Below are positions 25,906 to 34,167 of a stretch of 64,000 nt of DNA, piece after piece. Within the stretch, counting starts at the first letter, position 1. Each line of letters begins with the position of its first letter. Source of the DNA: Gemmatimonadaceae bacterium. Lineage in GTDB: Bacteria; Gemmatimonadota; Gemmatimonadetes; Gemmatimonadales; Gemmatimonadaceae. Below the pieces are notes generated by a model. It did not search any database, was not told the origin of the DNA, and was given only the letters and a program-made list of their open reading frames with translations. The stretch spans positions 248,001 through 312,000 of the forward strand of contig JADKJT010000029.1 in the NCBI GenBank assembly GCA_016720905.1, read 5' to 3'. The position numbers were made by a program, and so were the translations under genes.

Positions 25906-27948
25906 TCAAGAAGGAAGATCGAAGACGGGAGGCAGGAGACGTCGTGGGGCCGCTTTGGCGAGCGCGACGATGCGGTCGACTTGTTCCTCCTGCGTAAGCG
26001 TCGTGGTGTCCACGGTGATGGCGTCGCGGGCGGGGGCGCTTTGCGTGGCATCCTGAGCGTCTCGGGCCACCAGTGCCTCGGTTTCACGGGCGATCTCGGG
26101 ATCGGTGGGGCGACGACCGAGACGCTGGATCAGGCGCCGGCGAGCGCGTTCCCAGGGATCGGCGACCAGAAAGACCTTCAGCGACGCGTCCGGAAAGACG
26201 ACCGTACCGATGTCCCGGCCGTCCACCACGACGTCGGAGGCCGTGGCGGCCCGACGCACCTGATCGTTCACCCATTCGCGTACCCGGGCCATCTGTGCTA
26301 CCCGCGATACCTGTCGCGTCACGGGCTCGTCCCGAAGGGCCTCGTCCACAATCTGACCATCCACCAGCGGCAGCACCGATCGTTCGGTCAAGCGCTGCCC
26401 CACCCTGTGGGCGTCCGCGAGCAGCGCCTCCGCAGTCCAAGAGTCCGGCGCCAGCGAGCCCTGCAACCCCAGAAAGGTGATGGCGCGATAAAACGCACCC
26501 GAATCGACATGACGCACGCCCAGGCGTTGCGCCACCCACTGCGCGGTTGAGCTCTTTCCGGAGGCCGCCGGACCATCAATGGCTATGACGACCCGCTCAC
26601 CGGTGCCTGCCGACAGGGCGACCTCGTCCTCTCCTCCCACGACCCGCGCCAATTCCGCCCAGAACGACGGAAAGGACACGGCAACACACTCCGGCTCGTC
26701 GATGGTGATGCGATTGCCGGGCAGCGCACCCAAAACGCCGAAGGCCATCGCCACTCGGTGATCGCCGTGGGTGACGACATGTCCGCGCAGCGGCTGACGT
26801 GAGCCGACGATCCGCATGCCGTCGGGGAATTCCTCGACGTCGACACCCAGCCCCCGCAGATTCTCGACGACCGCCGTAATCCGATCGCTCTCCTTCACGC
26901 GCAATTCGCTCGCGTCAGAAATGCGTGTCTCACCCGCCGCACACGCCGCCACGCACGCCAACAACGGCAGCTCATCGATGCACCGCGGGATCTCGTCCGC
27001 GCCAATGCGCGCGCCGTTGAGCTGGTGACCGGCCTGGACGACCACCGTTCCAACCGTCTCGCCGCCCGCCACACGTTCATCTTCCAGGCGCAAGGAAACA
27101 CCCATGCGCGCCAGCACGTCAAACGCGCCTATCCGCGTGGGATTCAGGCACACGTCGGTGAGACGGAGTTCGCCGCGATCCGCCAGCGCCGCCAGCGCCG
27201 CGAAGAATGCGGCTGACGACGGATCCGCCGGCACGTCGACGTCCAGCGCGCGCACCCGCTGCGACGGCGCGAGCCGCACGCCGTTGGCGAGCACCTCCAG
27301 TTCCACGCCGCGTGCCGCCAGCATCCGCTCGCTGTGATCGCGCGAGCGCACCGGCTCGTGGACCTCGACGGCAACACCCGATGCGAGCCCGGCCAGGAGG
27401 AGTGCGCCCTTCACCTGAGCACTGGCGTGCGAATTGTCCCAGACCACCGATTGCAGGGCCGCGCCCTGCACCCGCATGGGAAGGCCATCGTGTCCTTCGG
27501 GGCCCTCGAAGTCGATTCGCGCACCCATGGCCCGCAACGGCGTGGCGATCCGTCGCATCGGGCGCCGACTCAAACTCACATCCCCTTCAAAACGCGCCTG
27601 ACGACCGGGCAATCCCGCCACGAGCCCCGACAGCAGCCGGGTGGTGGTGCCGCTGTTCGCGCAGTCCAACGCCCCGTCCGGCGAGTGGAGTCCGTCGACT
27701 CCCACGCCCTGCACCACAAGGTCGGGACCGAGCGGAGGAATATCCGCTCCCATGGCGCGCAACGCCTGGGCGGTGGCCTGCACATCGGCGGAATCCAGGA
27801 TGTCCCGCACGCGCGACGACCCATCCGCCACCGCGGCGAAAATGAGCGCGCGATGACTGATGGATTTGTCGCCAGGCGCGCGCACCTCACCGCGAACCAC
27901 TAATGGACCTCCGCGGGCCCGGTTGTCAGATCGCGTCAGCGGAGCCAC
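25906..27948 (-). CDS. aroA-cmk: Fused EPSP synthase (AroA) - cytidylate kinase (Cmk)
   Basis: One 680-residue reading frame encodes two enzymes. Residues ~10-440 are 3-phosphoshikimate 1-carboxyvinyltransferase (shikimate pathway): VRAPGDKSISHRALIFAAV, CANSGTTTRLLSGLVAG, PIPR-type region DVSLSRRPMRRI, and the C-terminal signature RVKESDRITAVVENLR with THGDHRVAMAFGV. Residues ~447-680 are CMP kinase: P-loop VVIAIDGPAASGKSSTAQ, HVDSGAFYRAIT, DVVVDGRDIGTVVFPDA and RRPTDPEIARE. Both active-site sets look intact. The GTG start overlaps the dapD end by 13 bases. Fusion is real in this read-through frame, with no stop or overlap at the junction. rpsA follows. Confidence 0.94.
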   Translation of the reverse strand: MAPLTRSDNRARGGPLVVRGEVRAPGDKSISHRALIFAAVADGSSRVRDILDSADVQATAQALRAMGADIPPLGPDLVVQGVGVDGLHSPDGALDCANSGTTTRLLSGLVAGLPGRQARFEGDVSLSRRPMRRIATPLRAMGARIDFEGPEGHDGLPMRVQGAALQSVVWDNSHASAQVKGALLLAGLASGVAVEVHEPVRSRDHSERMLAARGVELEVLANGVRLAPSQRVRALDVDVPADPSSAAFFAALAALADRGELRLTDVCLNPTRIGAFDVLARMGVSLRLEDERVAGGETVGTVVVQAGHQLNGARIGADEIPRCIDELPLLACVAACAAGETRISDASELRVKESDRITAVVENLRGLGVDVEEFPDGMRIVGSRQPLRGHVVTHGDHRVAMAFGVLGALPGNRITIDEPECVAVSFPSFWAELARVVGGEDEVALSAGTGERVVIAIDGPAASGKSSTAQWVAQRLGVRHVDSGAFYRAITFLGLQGSLAPDSWTAEALLADAHRVGQRLTERSVLPLVDGQIVDEALRDEPVTRQVSRVAQMARVREWVNDQVRRAATASDVVVDGRDIGTVVFPDASLKVFLVADPWERARRRLIQRLGRRPTDPEIARETEALVARDAQDATQSAPARDAITVDTTTLTQEEQVDRIVALAKAAPRRLLPPVFDLPS

Positions 27949-28787
27949 GCCTCGAGCGCTGTAGCCGCGTCAGTGCGATCATCGCGGTACTTCACAATGA
28001 CCGGCGTCTGCAGGGACAGTCCCTCACGTTCTCCAAACGCGGAACTGACACGGCGCGCCCCCGGCACCACTACCGCGCCCTCTGGGATCTCGAGCGGTCG
28101 GTCGGCTGTCGCGCGATGCACGGTCTCGCGGACAAGATCATACACCGGCGTTCCGCGCGTGAGGATGACTCCGGCGCCCAGGACCGCGCGAGTACGCACG
28201 ACGGTCCCCTCATACACCCCGCAGTTCCCGCCGACGATGACGTCATCCTCGATAATCACCGGCGACGCATTGATCGGCTCCAGCACGCCACCAATTTGTG
28301 CGGCAGCACTCAAATGCACGCGCTCCCCGATCTGCGCGCACGAACCCACGAGCGCGTGCGAATCGATCATCGTGCCGCGACCCACCCAGGCCCCGACATT
28401 CACGTACATGGGTGGCATGCACACCACGTTTGGCGCCAGATAGGCACCGCGTCGCACGGTTGATCCTCCCGGCACGATGCGTACCTGGTGATCGACGCGA
28501 AAGTCCCGCGTGGGAAACGTGTGCTTGTCCAGGAAGTGAAACGGCCCGCCCGTCGACATCTCCACCACCCGGCCAATGCGAAACCCCAGCAGGATGGCGC
28601 GTTTGACCCACGGGACTGCATGCCATTGTCCATCCGCATCGCGCCTGGCGGCGCGGATCTCGCCGCGCTCCAGGAGCGCAATGGCATGATCGAACACGTG
28701 TTGCGCGTCGGACGGTAGCGGGCACCCGCTGTCGAGTATCAACGGATCGGTGAGTCGCGCTTCCAGTTCAGTGAGTGAGAAAGCCAT
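27936..28787 (-). CDS. dapD: 2,3,4,5-tetrahydropyridine-2,6-dicarboxylate N-succinyltransferase
   Basis: Left-handed beta-helix acyltransferase of the DAP/lysine pathway. The N-terminus is helical (LTELEARLTDPLIL). Residues ~115-230 show the hexapeptide repeat pattern, with RRGAYLAPNVVCMPPMYVNV, GAWVGRGTMIDSHALVGSCAQIG and IGGVLEPINASPVIIEDDV. The last stretch is the DapD signature. Length of 283 residues fits DapD (274 in E. coli). DapH acetyltransferases are shorter and lack the N-terminal domain. The ATG at 28787 lies two bases after the dapA stop. Confidence 0.9.
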   Translation of the reverse strand: MAFSLTELEARLTDPLILDSGCPLPSDAQHVFDHAIALLERGEIRAARRDADGQWHAVPWVKRAILLGFRIGRVVEMSTGGPFHFLDKHTFPTRDFRVDHQVRIVPGGSTVRRGAYLAPNVVCMPPMYVNVGAWVGRGTMIDSHALVGSCAQIGERVHLSAAAQIGGVLEPINASPVIIEDDVIVGGNCGVYEGTVVRTRAVLGAGVILTRGTPVYDLVRETVHRATADRPLEIPEGAVVVPGARRVSSAFGEREGLSLQTPVIVKYRDDRTDAATALEAWLR

Positions 28788-28789
28788 GT

Positions 28790-29677
28790 CTAGAGCGCGT
28801 TGGCGGAAGCGAGGGCACGATGCACGGTATCATGATGCACGTCGGACAAGGGGACCAGCGGCAGGCGCAGCACGTTCTCCATCCGCCCCTGCATATGCAG
28901 CATGGCCTTCACCGGGATGGGATTCGATTCGATGAATGCCGCATGAACAACCGGAGCGAGTCGCTCGTCCAGCCGACGCGCGTCGGCCAGGTCACCGCGC
29001 GCCATGGCCTTGCACAGCGACGCCGTGAGGTGCGGCACCGCGTTGGACACCACCGAAATGACCCCTTCGCCGCCGTGCGCCATGACCGCCAGCGTGAACC
29101 CGTCGTCGCCCGACAACACGGCGAATCCTTCGGGACGCTCGCGAATGATCTCCGTGATCTGTGCCAGATTGCCGGAAGCCTCCTTGACGGCGACGAAACG
29201 CGGATCCTGCGCCAGCGACAAGCATGTGCGCACGTCCAGGTTGATCGCGGTGCGCCCCGGCACGTTGTAGAGCACAATCGGCAGGTCGCACGCGTCGGCG
29301 ATGGCGCGAAAATGCGCCAGCAGGGCACGCTGCGGCGGCTTGTTGTACATCGGCGTCACGTGCAGCAGATGGGTCGCACCGGCCGCCTTCGCCTCGCGTG
29401 ACAGCGCGATGGCCTTCTGCGTGTCGTTGGACCCCGCGCCCGCGACGACCGGCACGCGCCCATTCACCTGCTCCACCGTTATCTCGATAACCCGTCGATG
29501 TTCGACTGGACTGAGCGTAACGGCCTCACCGGTCGATCCGCAGGGCACCACAAAGTGCACGCCGTCGCGGACCTGCCATTCGACAAACGCGCGCAACGCC
29601 ACTTCGTCGACCGTGCCGTCCGCGGTGAACGGCGTCACCAGCGCCGTGCCGCATCCATGCAACCGATGTGGGGTCAT
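28790..29677 (-). CDS. dapA: 4-hydroxy-tetrahydrodipicolinate synthase
   Basis: Class I aldolase that condenses pyruvate with aspartate semialdehyde in lysine and DAP synthesis. The core starts MTPHRLHGCGTALVTPFTADGTVD. Visible motifs include PCGSTGEAVTLSPVEH, GAGSNDTQKAI, the tyrosine in LPIVLYNVPGRT and the Schiff-base lysine in VAVKEASGNL. Length of 295 residues is typical. Its ATG overlaps the dapB stop (ATGA); the frame is open upstream within dapB but that part is not conserved. Confidence 0.96.
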   Translation of the reverse strand: MTPHRLHGCGTALVTPFTADGTVDEVALRAFVEWQVRDGVHFVVPCGSTGEAVTLSPVEHRRVIEITVEQVNGRVPVVAGAGSNDTQKAIALSREAKAAGATHLLHVTPMYNKPPQRALLAHFRAIADACDLPIVLYNVPGRTAINLDVRTCLSLAQDPRFVAVKEASGNLAQITEIIRERPEGFAVLSGDDGFTLAVMAHGGEGVISVVSNAVPHLTASLCKAMARGDLADARRLDERLAPVVHAAFIESNPIPVKAMLHMQGRMENVLRLPLVPLSDVHHDTVHRALASANAL

Positions 29678-30405
29678 GCACCCGTTCCATGCCGAGGGTT
29701 CGCGGACGTCGCGAGGACATCCTGCATCGAATACAGCGCTGGCAAACGACCCACCGCAAGCCACCGCGCGGCCGCCAGCGCCCCGTCCGCGAACACGCGC
29801 CGATCCCGCGCTTCGTGCACCAGTCGAATCTGCTCGAACGGGGCATCGAATATGACTTCATGCGTGCCCGGGACGGAACCGACGCGCACGCTCGTCATCG
29901 GCACGTCATGTCCGAGTCCATTCGCCAAACGCGCGCCGAGCGCCAGCGCGGTCCCGGACGGTGCGTCCAGCTTGGCCGCGTGATGGGTTTCCACGATATG
30001 CGCGTCGAACGCCGACACATCACGCAGGCGCCGTGCGGCGTCCTCGGCGAAGGCGAGAAACAACTGGACGCCCAGCGAAAAGTTCGGCGACGTCAGCGCC
30101 GCGCACTGATACTCCGCAATAGCAGCGTCCAGCGCTTCGCGTTGCGCCGTCCAGCCCGTGGTGCCAATCACCACCGGGCATCCCAGCGCCAGCAGCGCCC
30201 GCGCATTGCTGACGGCCGACTCGGGTTGCGTGAACTCGATGGCCACCTGAGCGTCGCGCAGATCGCCCAGCGACAATCCGCGTTGCATCTCCGGCGCATC
30301 CAGCCGGGCCACGACATCAAGGCCACGCTCGGGTGCGAGCGCGTCAAGCGCGCGGCCCATGCGTCCCATGCCAACAAGGGCAACCCGCACGTTGGCGTTG
30401 GTCAC
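29674..30405 (-). CDS. dapB: 4-hydroxy-tetrahydrodipicolinate reductase
   Basis: NAD(P)H-dependent reductase following DapA. It has a Rossmann motif VALVGMGRMGRALD near residue 8, GCPVVIGTTGW near 75 and the substrate motif VETHHAAKLDAPSGTAL near 140. This last carries the catalytic His pair and Lys. At 243 residues it is a little shorter than the E. coli enzyme (273), with a compact N-terminal domain. Its GTG start overlaps the lysC stop (GTGA) and its stop overlaps dapA (ATGA). Confidence 0.95.
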   Translation of the reverse strand: MTNANVRVALVGMGRMGRALDALAPERGLDVVARLDAPEMQRGLSLGDLRDAQVAIEFTQPESAVSNARALLALGCPVVIGTTGWTAQREALDAAIAEYQCAALTSPNFSLGVQLFLAFAEDAARRLRDVSAFDAHIVETHHAAKLDAPSGTALALGARLANGLGHDVPMTSVRVGSVPGTHEVIFDAPFEQIRLVHEARDRRVFADGALAAARWLAVGRLPALYSMQDVLATSANPRHGTGA

Positions 30406-31757
30406 GCCACGTTGCCAAAGAACGTGTGGTGCAGTCGCTGCATGGCCGGCACCACCTCGGCATCATCAATCACCAAAGTGAAGTTGATCCCGGTCGCACT
30501 CAGCGACGCCATGTACACGGGGATCGGCCCCAAGGCAGCAATCGCGTCCGCCAGTGCGCCACCGCCGTCGGCGATGCCGGCCCCGACAATCGCGACGATT
30601 CCTCGATGCCGCTCAACCGCGACGTCTCCGAACTGCATCAGATCGGCGACGACTGCATCGAGATTGGACGGATCGTCCAGCGTGACCGAAATGGATACTT
30701 CCGACGTTGCCACCACGTCGATGGACGTGCGATGTGTTTCGAACACCTGGAACACGCGCCGCAGAAAACCGGGGGCCAGCAACATGCGCGCCGAGCGCAG
30801 CTTGATGACGGTGGTGTTACGCTTACCCGCGATGGCGCGCACCGCCATGCGCGGTGCATCGAAGGCGATCATGGTGCCCCGCCCTTCCGGACGGCGCGAA
30901 TTGAACACGTACACCGGAATGCCACGCTGAACGGCAGGCGCAATCGTGCTGGGGTGCAGCACCTTGGCACCGAACGAGGCAAGCTCCGCGGCCTCGTCGA
31001 ATCGAATGCGCTCGATGAGTCGCGCCTCGGGGACAATTCGCGGATCAGCCGTGAGCATGCCGTCCACATCGGTCCAGATTTCGATGGCCTCGGCCTGCAC
31101 GGCCGCACCGACCAGCGACGCCGAGAAGTCGGACCCGCCGCGGCCAAGGGTTGTGGTGACGCGACCAGGGGCCGAGCCCACGAAGCCACCCATGACCGGT
31201 ATCTGGCCGCGCTGCACCAACGGCACCAGCCGCTGCTCGGCGGCCCGCTCGATTTCGGCCAGATCGGGCTCGGCGCGCGTGAAGAAATCGTTGGTCTTCA
31301 TCACATCGCGCGCATCGACGAAGACGGCGGGTAGTCCGCGATGCCGAAAAGCCGCCGCGACAATTTGCGAAGACAGCAACTCTCCAATGGCCGCCACCGT
31401 ATCCAGCGAACGAGGCGTGAGGTAGCCCAGCGTGCGAAAGGCCTCGGCCAAATGCGCCAACTCGTCAAACCCAGCGCTGATCTCAGTGGCAATCTCATCG
31501 GCTTCGGGTGAACCGGCGAGTAGGGCCGCCGCCTCACGCAGGTGTCGGTCTCGAAGCTGTTCGGTGAGTTGCAGCGCAACCAATAGTTCCGCCGCCGCCG
31601 CCTTGTGCGCGATCTCCAACAGCTGATTCGTCGCCCCGCCCAGCGCCGACACCACGACAATCGGTTGACGCGTCGCCTTGCCGCGGATGATGGCAACCGC
31701 CCGATCGATCGACGCCGCATCCTGCACGGACGTGCCGCCGAACTTGCAAACGATCAC
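30402..31757 (-). CDS. lysC: Aspartate kinase
   Basis: First enzyme of the aspartate family pathway. It starts MIVCKFGGTSVQDAASIDRAV, with the ATP motif KFGGTS at 5-10. LGRGGSDFSASLVGAAVQAEAIEIWTDVDG lies near residue 205, and two ACT domains occupy about residues 305-451 (FLRRVFQVFETHRTSIDVVATSEVS). It is the monofunctional ~450-residue class, likely feedback-regulated by lysine and/or threonine through the ACT domains. GTG start overlaps the asd stop; stop overlaps dapB. Confidence 0.94.
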   Translation of the reverse strand: MIVCKFGGTSVQDAASIDRAVAIIRGKATRQPIVVVSALGGATNQLLEIAHKAAAAELLVALQLTEQLRDRHLREAAALLAGSPEADEIATEISAGFDELAHLAEAFRTLGYLTPRSLDTVAAIGELLSSQIVAAAFRHRGLPAVFVDARDVMKTNDFFTRAEPDLAEIERAAEQRLVPLVQRGQIPVMGGFVGSAPGRVTTTLGRGGSDFSASLVGAAVQAEAIEIWTDVDGMLTADPRIVPEARLIERIRFDEAAELASFGAKVLHPSTIAPAVQRGIPVYVFNSRRPEGRGTMIAFDAPRMAVRAIAGKRNTTVIKLRSARMLLAPGFLRRVFQVFETHRTSIDVVATSEVSISVTLDDPSNLDAVVADLMQFGDVAVERHRGIVAIVGAGIADGGGALADAIAALGPIPVYMASLSATGINFTLVIDDAEVVPAMQRLHHTFFGNVA

Positions 31758-32842
31758 GTCGCCGCGAGCCCCGCCAACTGTCCCGTAGCCACCAGCAGTT
31801 CGGCATTGAGAATCGAACCGCCGGCGGCGCCGCGAATGACGTTGTGCGCCATGGCCACCAACCGCAAATCGAACAGCGGGTCGGTGCGCACGCGTCCGAT
31901 GGTCACGGCCATCCCCCGGCCCGAGGGCCCGTCTCGCCGAGGTTGCGGGCGATCGGGTTCGTCACGCACGATGAGCACCGGAGAGGGTGCGCTGGGGAGT
32001 CCGCGCACGGCTTCCACGCCCGTCCAGCTCCGCAGCGCCTGCAGGGCGTCCTCCGGCGTCGGACGTCGGTCAAACGACACCGACATACACACCGTGTGAC
32101 CGTGCTCCACCGGCACGCGGTTCGCGTGCGCACTGGTGATAATGTCGGCGGGAACGATGGCTGCGCCGTCGAACGATCCGAGGAGTTTCGTGATCTCGGT
32201 TTCGATCTTCGGCTCTTCGTCGCCAATGTAGGGAATCACGTTGCCAAGAATGTCCAGCGACGGCACGCCGGGATATCCGGCCCCCGAGACCGCTTGCATG
32301 GTTGACACGAACAGCTTGCGCACGCCAAACGCCGCATGCAGCGGTGCCAAGGCCATGGCCACGACGGTCACCGCGCAATTCGCGTTGGTCACAATGCCAC
32401 CGGGCCACCCGCGTTCACGGCGCTGTCGCGTCAGCAGCCCCAGGTGATCGCCATTCACTTCGGGAATCACCAATGGCACGTCGGGCGCCATGCGGTAGTT
32501 CTTCGCGTTACTCAGCACCAATCGACCTGCCGCGGCGAACGCGGCTTCCACATCGCCGGCGACACCCGAGTCGAGCGCCGAGAATACGATGGGCGCACGA
32601 ACCGCTGTCGGATCGCACGGCAGCACCGTGAGGTTGGCGACCGTGTCGGATAGCGGGCCCTCAAGCCAACGCGACGCCTCGCGATACGACTTTCCGGCGC
32701 TCCGCTCGGAGGCGGCAACTTCCACCAGATCGAACCACGGGTGTCCGGCCAGCAAGCGGATGAAGGCCTGGCCTACAGCACCGGTGGCACCGAGCACGGC
32801 GACGGGCCAGCGCGTGGCGGGCGGGTTCGAAGCGAGTGTCAT
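31754..32842 (-). CDS. asd: Aspartate-semialdehyde dehydrogenase
   Basis: Reduces aspartyl phosphate to aspartate semialdehyde. Nucleotide motif PVAVLGATGAVGQAFIRLL lies at residues 13-31, and the active-site cysteine 156 sits in IVTNANCAVTVVAMALAPL. QAVSGAGYPGVPS lies near 195. Overall character (NANCA, length 362) resembles the archaeal/fungal-type Asd more than E. coli Asd. The start overlaps the dapE-like stop (ATGA). An ORF start 43 codons earlier lies inside the dapE-like gene and is rejected. Confidence 0.92.
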   Translation of the reverse strand: MTLASNPPATRWPVAVLGATGAVGQAFIRLLAGHPWFDLVEVAASERSAGKSYREASRWLEGPLSDTVANLTVLPCDPTAVRAPIVFSALDSGVAGDVEAAFAAAGRLVLSNAKNYRMAPDVPLVIPEVNGDHLGLLTRQRRERGWPGGIVTNANCAVTVVAMALAPLHAAFGVRKLFVSTMQAVSGAGYPGVPSLDILGNVIPYIGDEEPKIETEITKLLGSFDGAAIVPADIITSAHANRVPVEHGHTVCMSVSFDRRPTPEDALQALRSWTGVEAVRGLPSAPSPVLIVRDEPDRPQPRRDGPSGRGMAVTIGRVRTDPLFDLRLVAMAHNVIRGAAGGSILNAELLVATGQLAGLAAT

Positions 32843-33831
32843 GCGAGGAGAGCGTGGACGATGCGCTCGTAGGCGTCCACGGACGCTTCGAGCTCGTGAG
32901 TGTCGATGTACTCGATGGGCGTGTGCGCCACGTGAATGGAGCCCGGTCCGAACAGCAACGGAGTCCCCCATCGATCAAGCAACGGAATATCACTGGTGTA
33001 GGCGACCGGCTCCACGTCGAAACCCGGAATCACATGAAAGTGCTGCGCCGGAATGTGGGATCCCCACACCAACTCGGCCCGATCACCGGCCCACGCGGCG
33101 AAGGCCTCGCGCACGGGCGCTACATCACCTACCAGTCGAATCATGATTTCCGCTTCGGCGAGACCCGGCACGACATTGGCCTCGGTACCCGCGCGCAGCA
33201 CGCCGATGTTGTACGTCGTGGCGCCCAGAATCGGGTCCACGGGCAAGGCCAGTGTCCGCAGTTTGGGCAGCAAGTCCATCAGTGGCTCGAGTGCGCTGCT
33301 GCCAAGATGCGCGTAGGCCGAGTGCGCCTCGCGGCCGCGCACGCGCACAATGACGCGCTGCGCGCCTTTGCCGCCGGAGGCCAACTTGCTCTCAGTGGGC
33401 TCGCCGTTCACCAGCCACTTGCTGGTGGCCGGCAGTCGATTCGCAGCGCGCGCACCCGGCGAACTCTTCTCTTCGCCCACCACAAACAGGAGATCCACCC
33501 GTTCTTCACCGGCGTCCGCCAAACGCTGCGCGGCAATGAGCATGGCGGCGGCTATGCCTTTGGCATCACAGGCACCGCGGCCATACAGCCGATTGCCCTC
33601 GAGTCGCGGTGCCACGAACGGCGGCACCGTGTCGAGATGCGTGGACAGCGTCACGCCGCCGCCACGTCGAGTGGCCCACACGTTGGATCGCTGCGGTTCG
33701 ACTTCCTGCAGCGTCACGTTCCATCCGCGGGAGATCAGCCAGCGGGCAACAAAATCCACCGCGTCTTTTTCGCGACCGGTGGTGGATTCCAGCGACAGCA
33801 GTTCCGAGGCGAGGGCGACGACGTCTGACAT
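32839..33831 (-). CDS. M20 family peptidase, probable succinyl-diaminopimelate desuccinylase (DapE-like)
   Basis: Zinc-dependent M20 amidohydrolase. Metal-site motifs: LSTHLDTVPPF (His65, Asp67), GRGACDAKG (Asp89), GEEKSSPGA (Glu120-121) and a C-terminal His in IHVAHTPIEYIDTHEL. It lies first in the asd-lysC-dapB-dapA-dapD operon, and dapD implies the succinylase route, so desuccinylation of N-succinyl-LL-DAP is the natural role. At 330 residues it is shorter than proteobacterial DapE (~375) and closer to ArgE/LysK-type deacylases, so acetylornithine or LysK-type chemistry remains possible. Start is the ATG at 33831, only 25 bases after the tRNA-Leu 3' end. Confidence 0.82.
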   Translation of the reverse strand: MSDVVALASELLSLESTTGREKDAVDFVARWLISRGWNVTLQEVEPQRSNVWATRRGGGVTLSTHLDTVPPFVAPRLEGNRLYGRGACDAKGIAAAMLIAAQRLADAGEERVDLLFVVGEEKSSPGARAANRLPATSKWLVNGEPTESKLASGGKGAQRVIVRVRGREAHSAYAHLGSSALEPLMDLLPKLRTLALPVDPILGATTYNIGVLRAGTEANVVPGLAEAEIMIRLVGDVAPVREAFAAWAGDRAELVWGSHIPAQHFHVIPGFDVEPVAYTSDIPLLDRWGTPLLFGPGSIHVAHTPIEYIDTHELEASVDAYERIVHALLA

Positions 33832-33856
33832 GTGCGGAAAAATAGCGAACCGTTGA

Positions 33857-33940
33857 TACCCGGAGTGGGTCTCGAACCCACACGGCCTTGCGGCCAAGGG
33901 ATTTTAAGTCCCTCGCGTCTACCAGTTTCGCCACCCGGGT
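33857..33940 (-). tRNA. tRNA-Leu (anticodon TAA)
   Basis: Minus-strand cloverleaf with acceptor ACCCGGG / TCCGGGT and discriminator A. The D-arm is TGGCGAAACTGGTAGACGC and the anticodon arm AGGGA-CTTAAAA-TCCCT gives anticodon TAA. A long variable arm (TTGGCCGCAAGGCC) is typical of class II tRNA-Leu, and the T-loop is GGTTCGAGACC. CCA is not encoded. Length is 84 nt. It lies directly upstream of the lysine operon. Confidence 0.95.
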
Positions 33941-33953
33941 CCCGGAAACGCCA

Positions 33954-33978
33954 TCGGGAGCGTTTGTCACGCTCCCGA
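33954..33978 (-). other. 10-bp hairpin between the two tRNA genes
   Basis: TCGGGAGCGT and ACGCTCCCGA form a perfect stem with a 5-base loop in the spacer between tRNA-Gly and tRNA-Leu. There is no U-run on the minus strand, so it may be a processing element rather than a terminator. Confidence 0.4.
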
Positions 33979-34005
33979 CAGCCCACCCACACCGATGATG
34001 CCGAG

Positions 34006-34078
34006 AGCGGGAAACGGGACTCGAACCCGCGACCCCAACCTTGGCAAGGTTGTGCTCTACCAACTGAGCTATTCCCGC
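34006..34078 (-). tRNA. tRNA-Gly (anticodon GCC)
   Basis: Minus-strand cloverleaf with acceptor GCGGGAA / TTCCCGC and discriminator T. The D-arm is AGCTCAGTTGGTAGAGC and the anticodon arm CAACC-TTGCCAA-GGTTG gives anticodon GCC. The T-arm is GCGGGTTCGAGTCCCGT. CCA is not encoded. Length is 73 nt. Confidence 0.96.
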
Positions 34079-34120
34079 AGCGTGCAGACACGGCCTCTAC
34101 GACCTTACCGGCAACACCAC

Positions 34121-34150
34121 ACTATAACCCGAACGACGGGAACCCGACAA
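34121..34150 (-). promoter_or_regulatory. Promoter of the tRNA-Gly/tRNA-Leu (and possibly lysine) unit
   Basis: TTGTCG and TATAGT are separated by 18 bases on the minus strand, about 40 bases upstream of tRNA-Gly. I see no other promoter between here and the dapE-like gene. Confidence 0.55.
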
Positions 34151-34167
34151 GCGACGGTCCAGCCACC

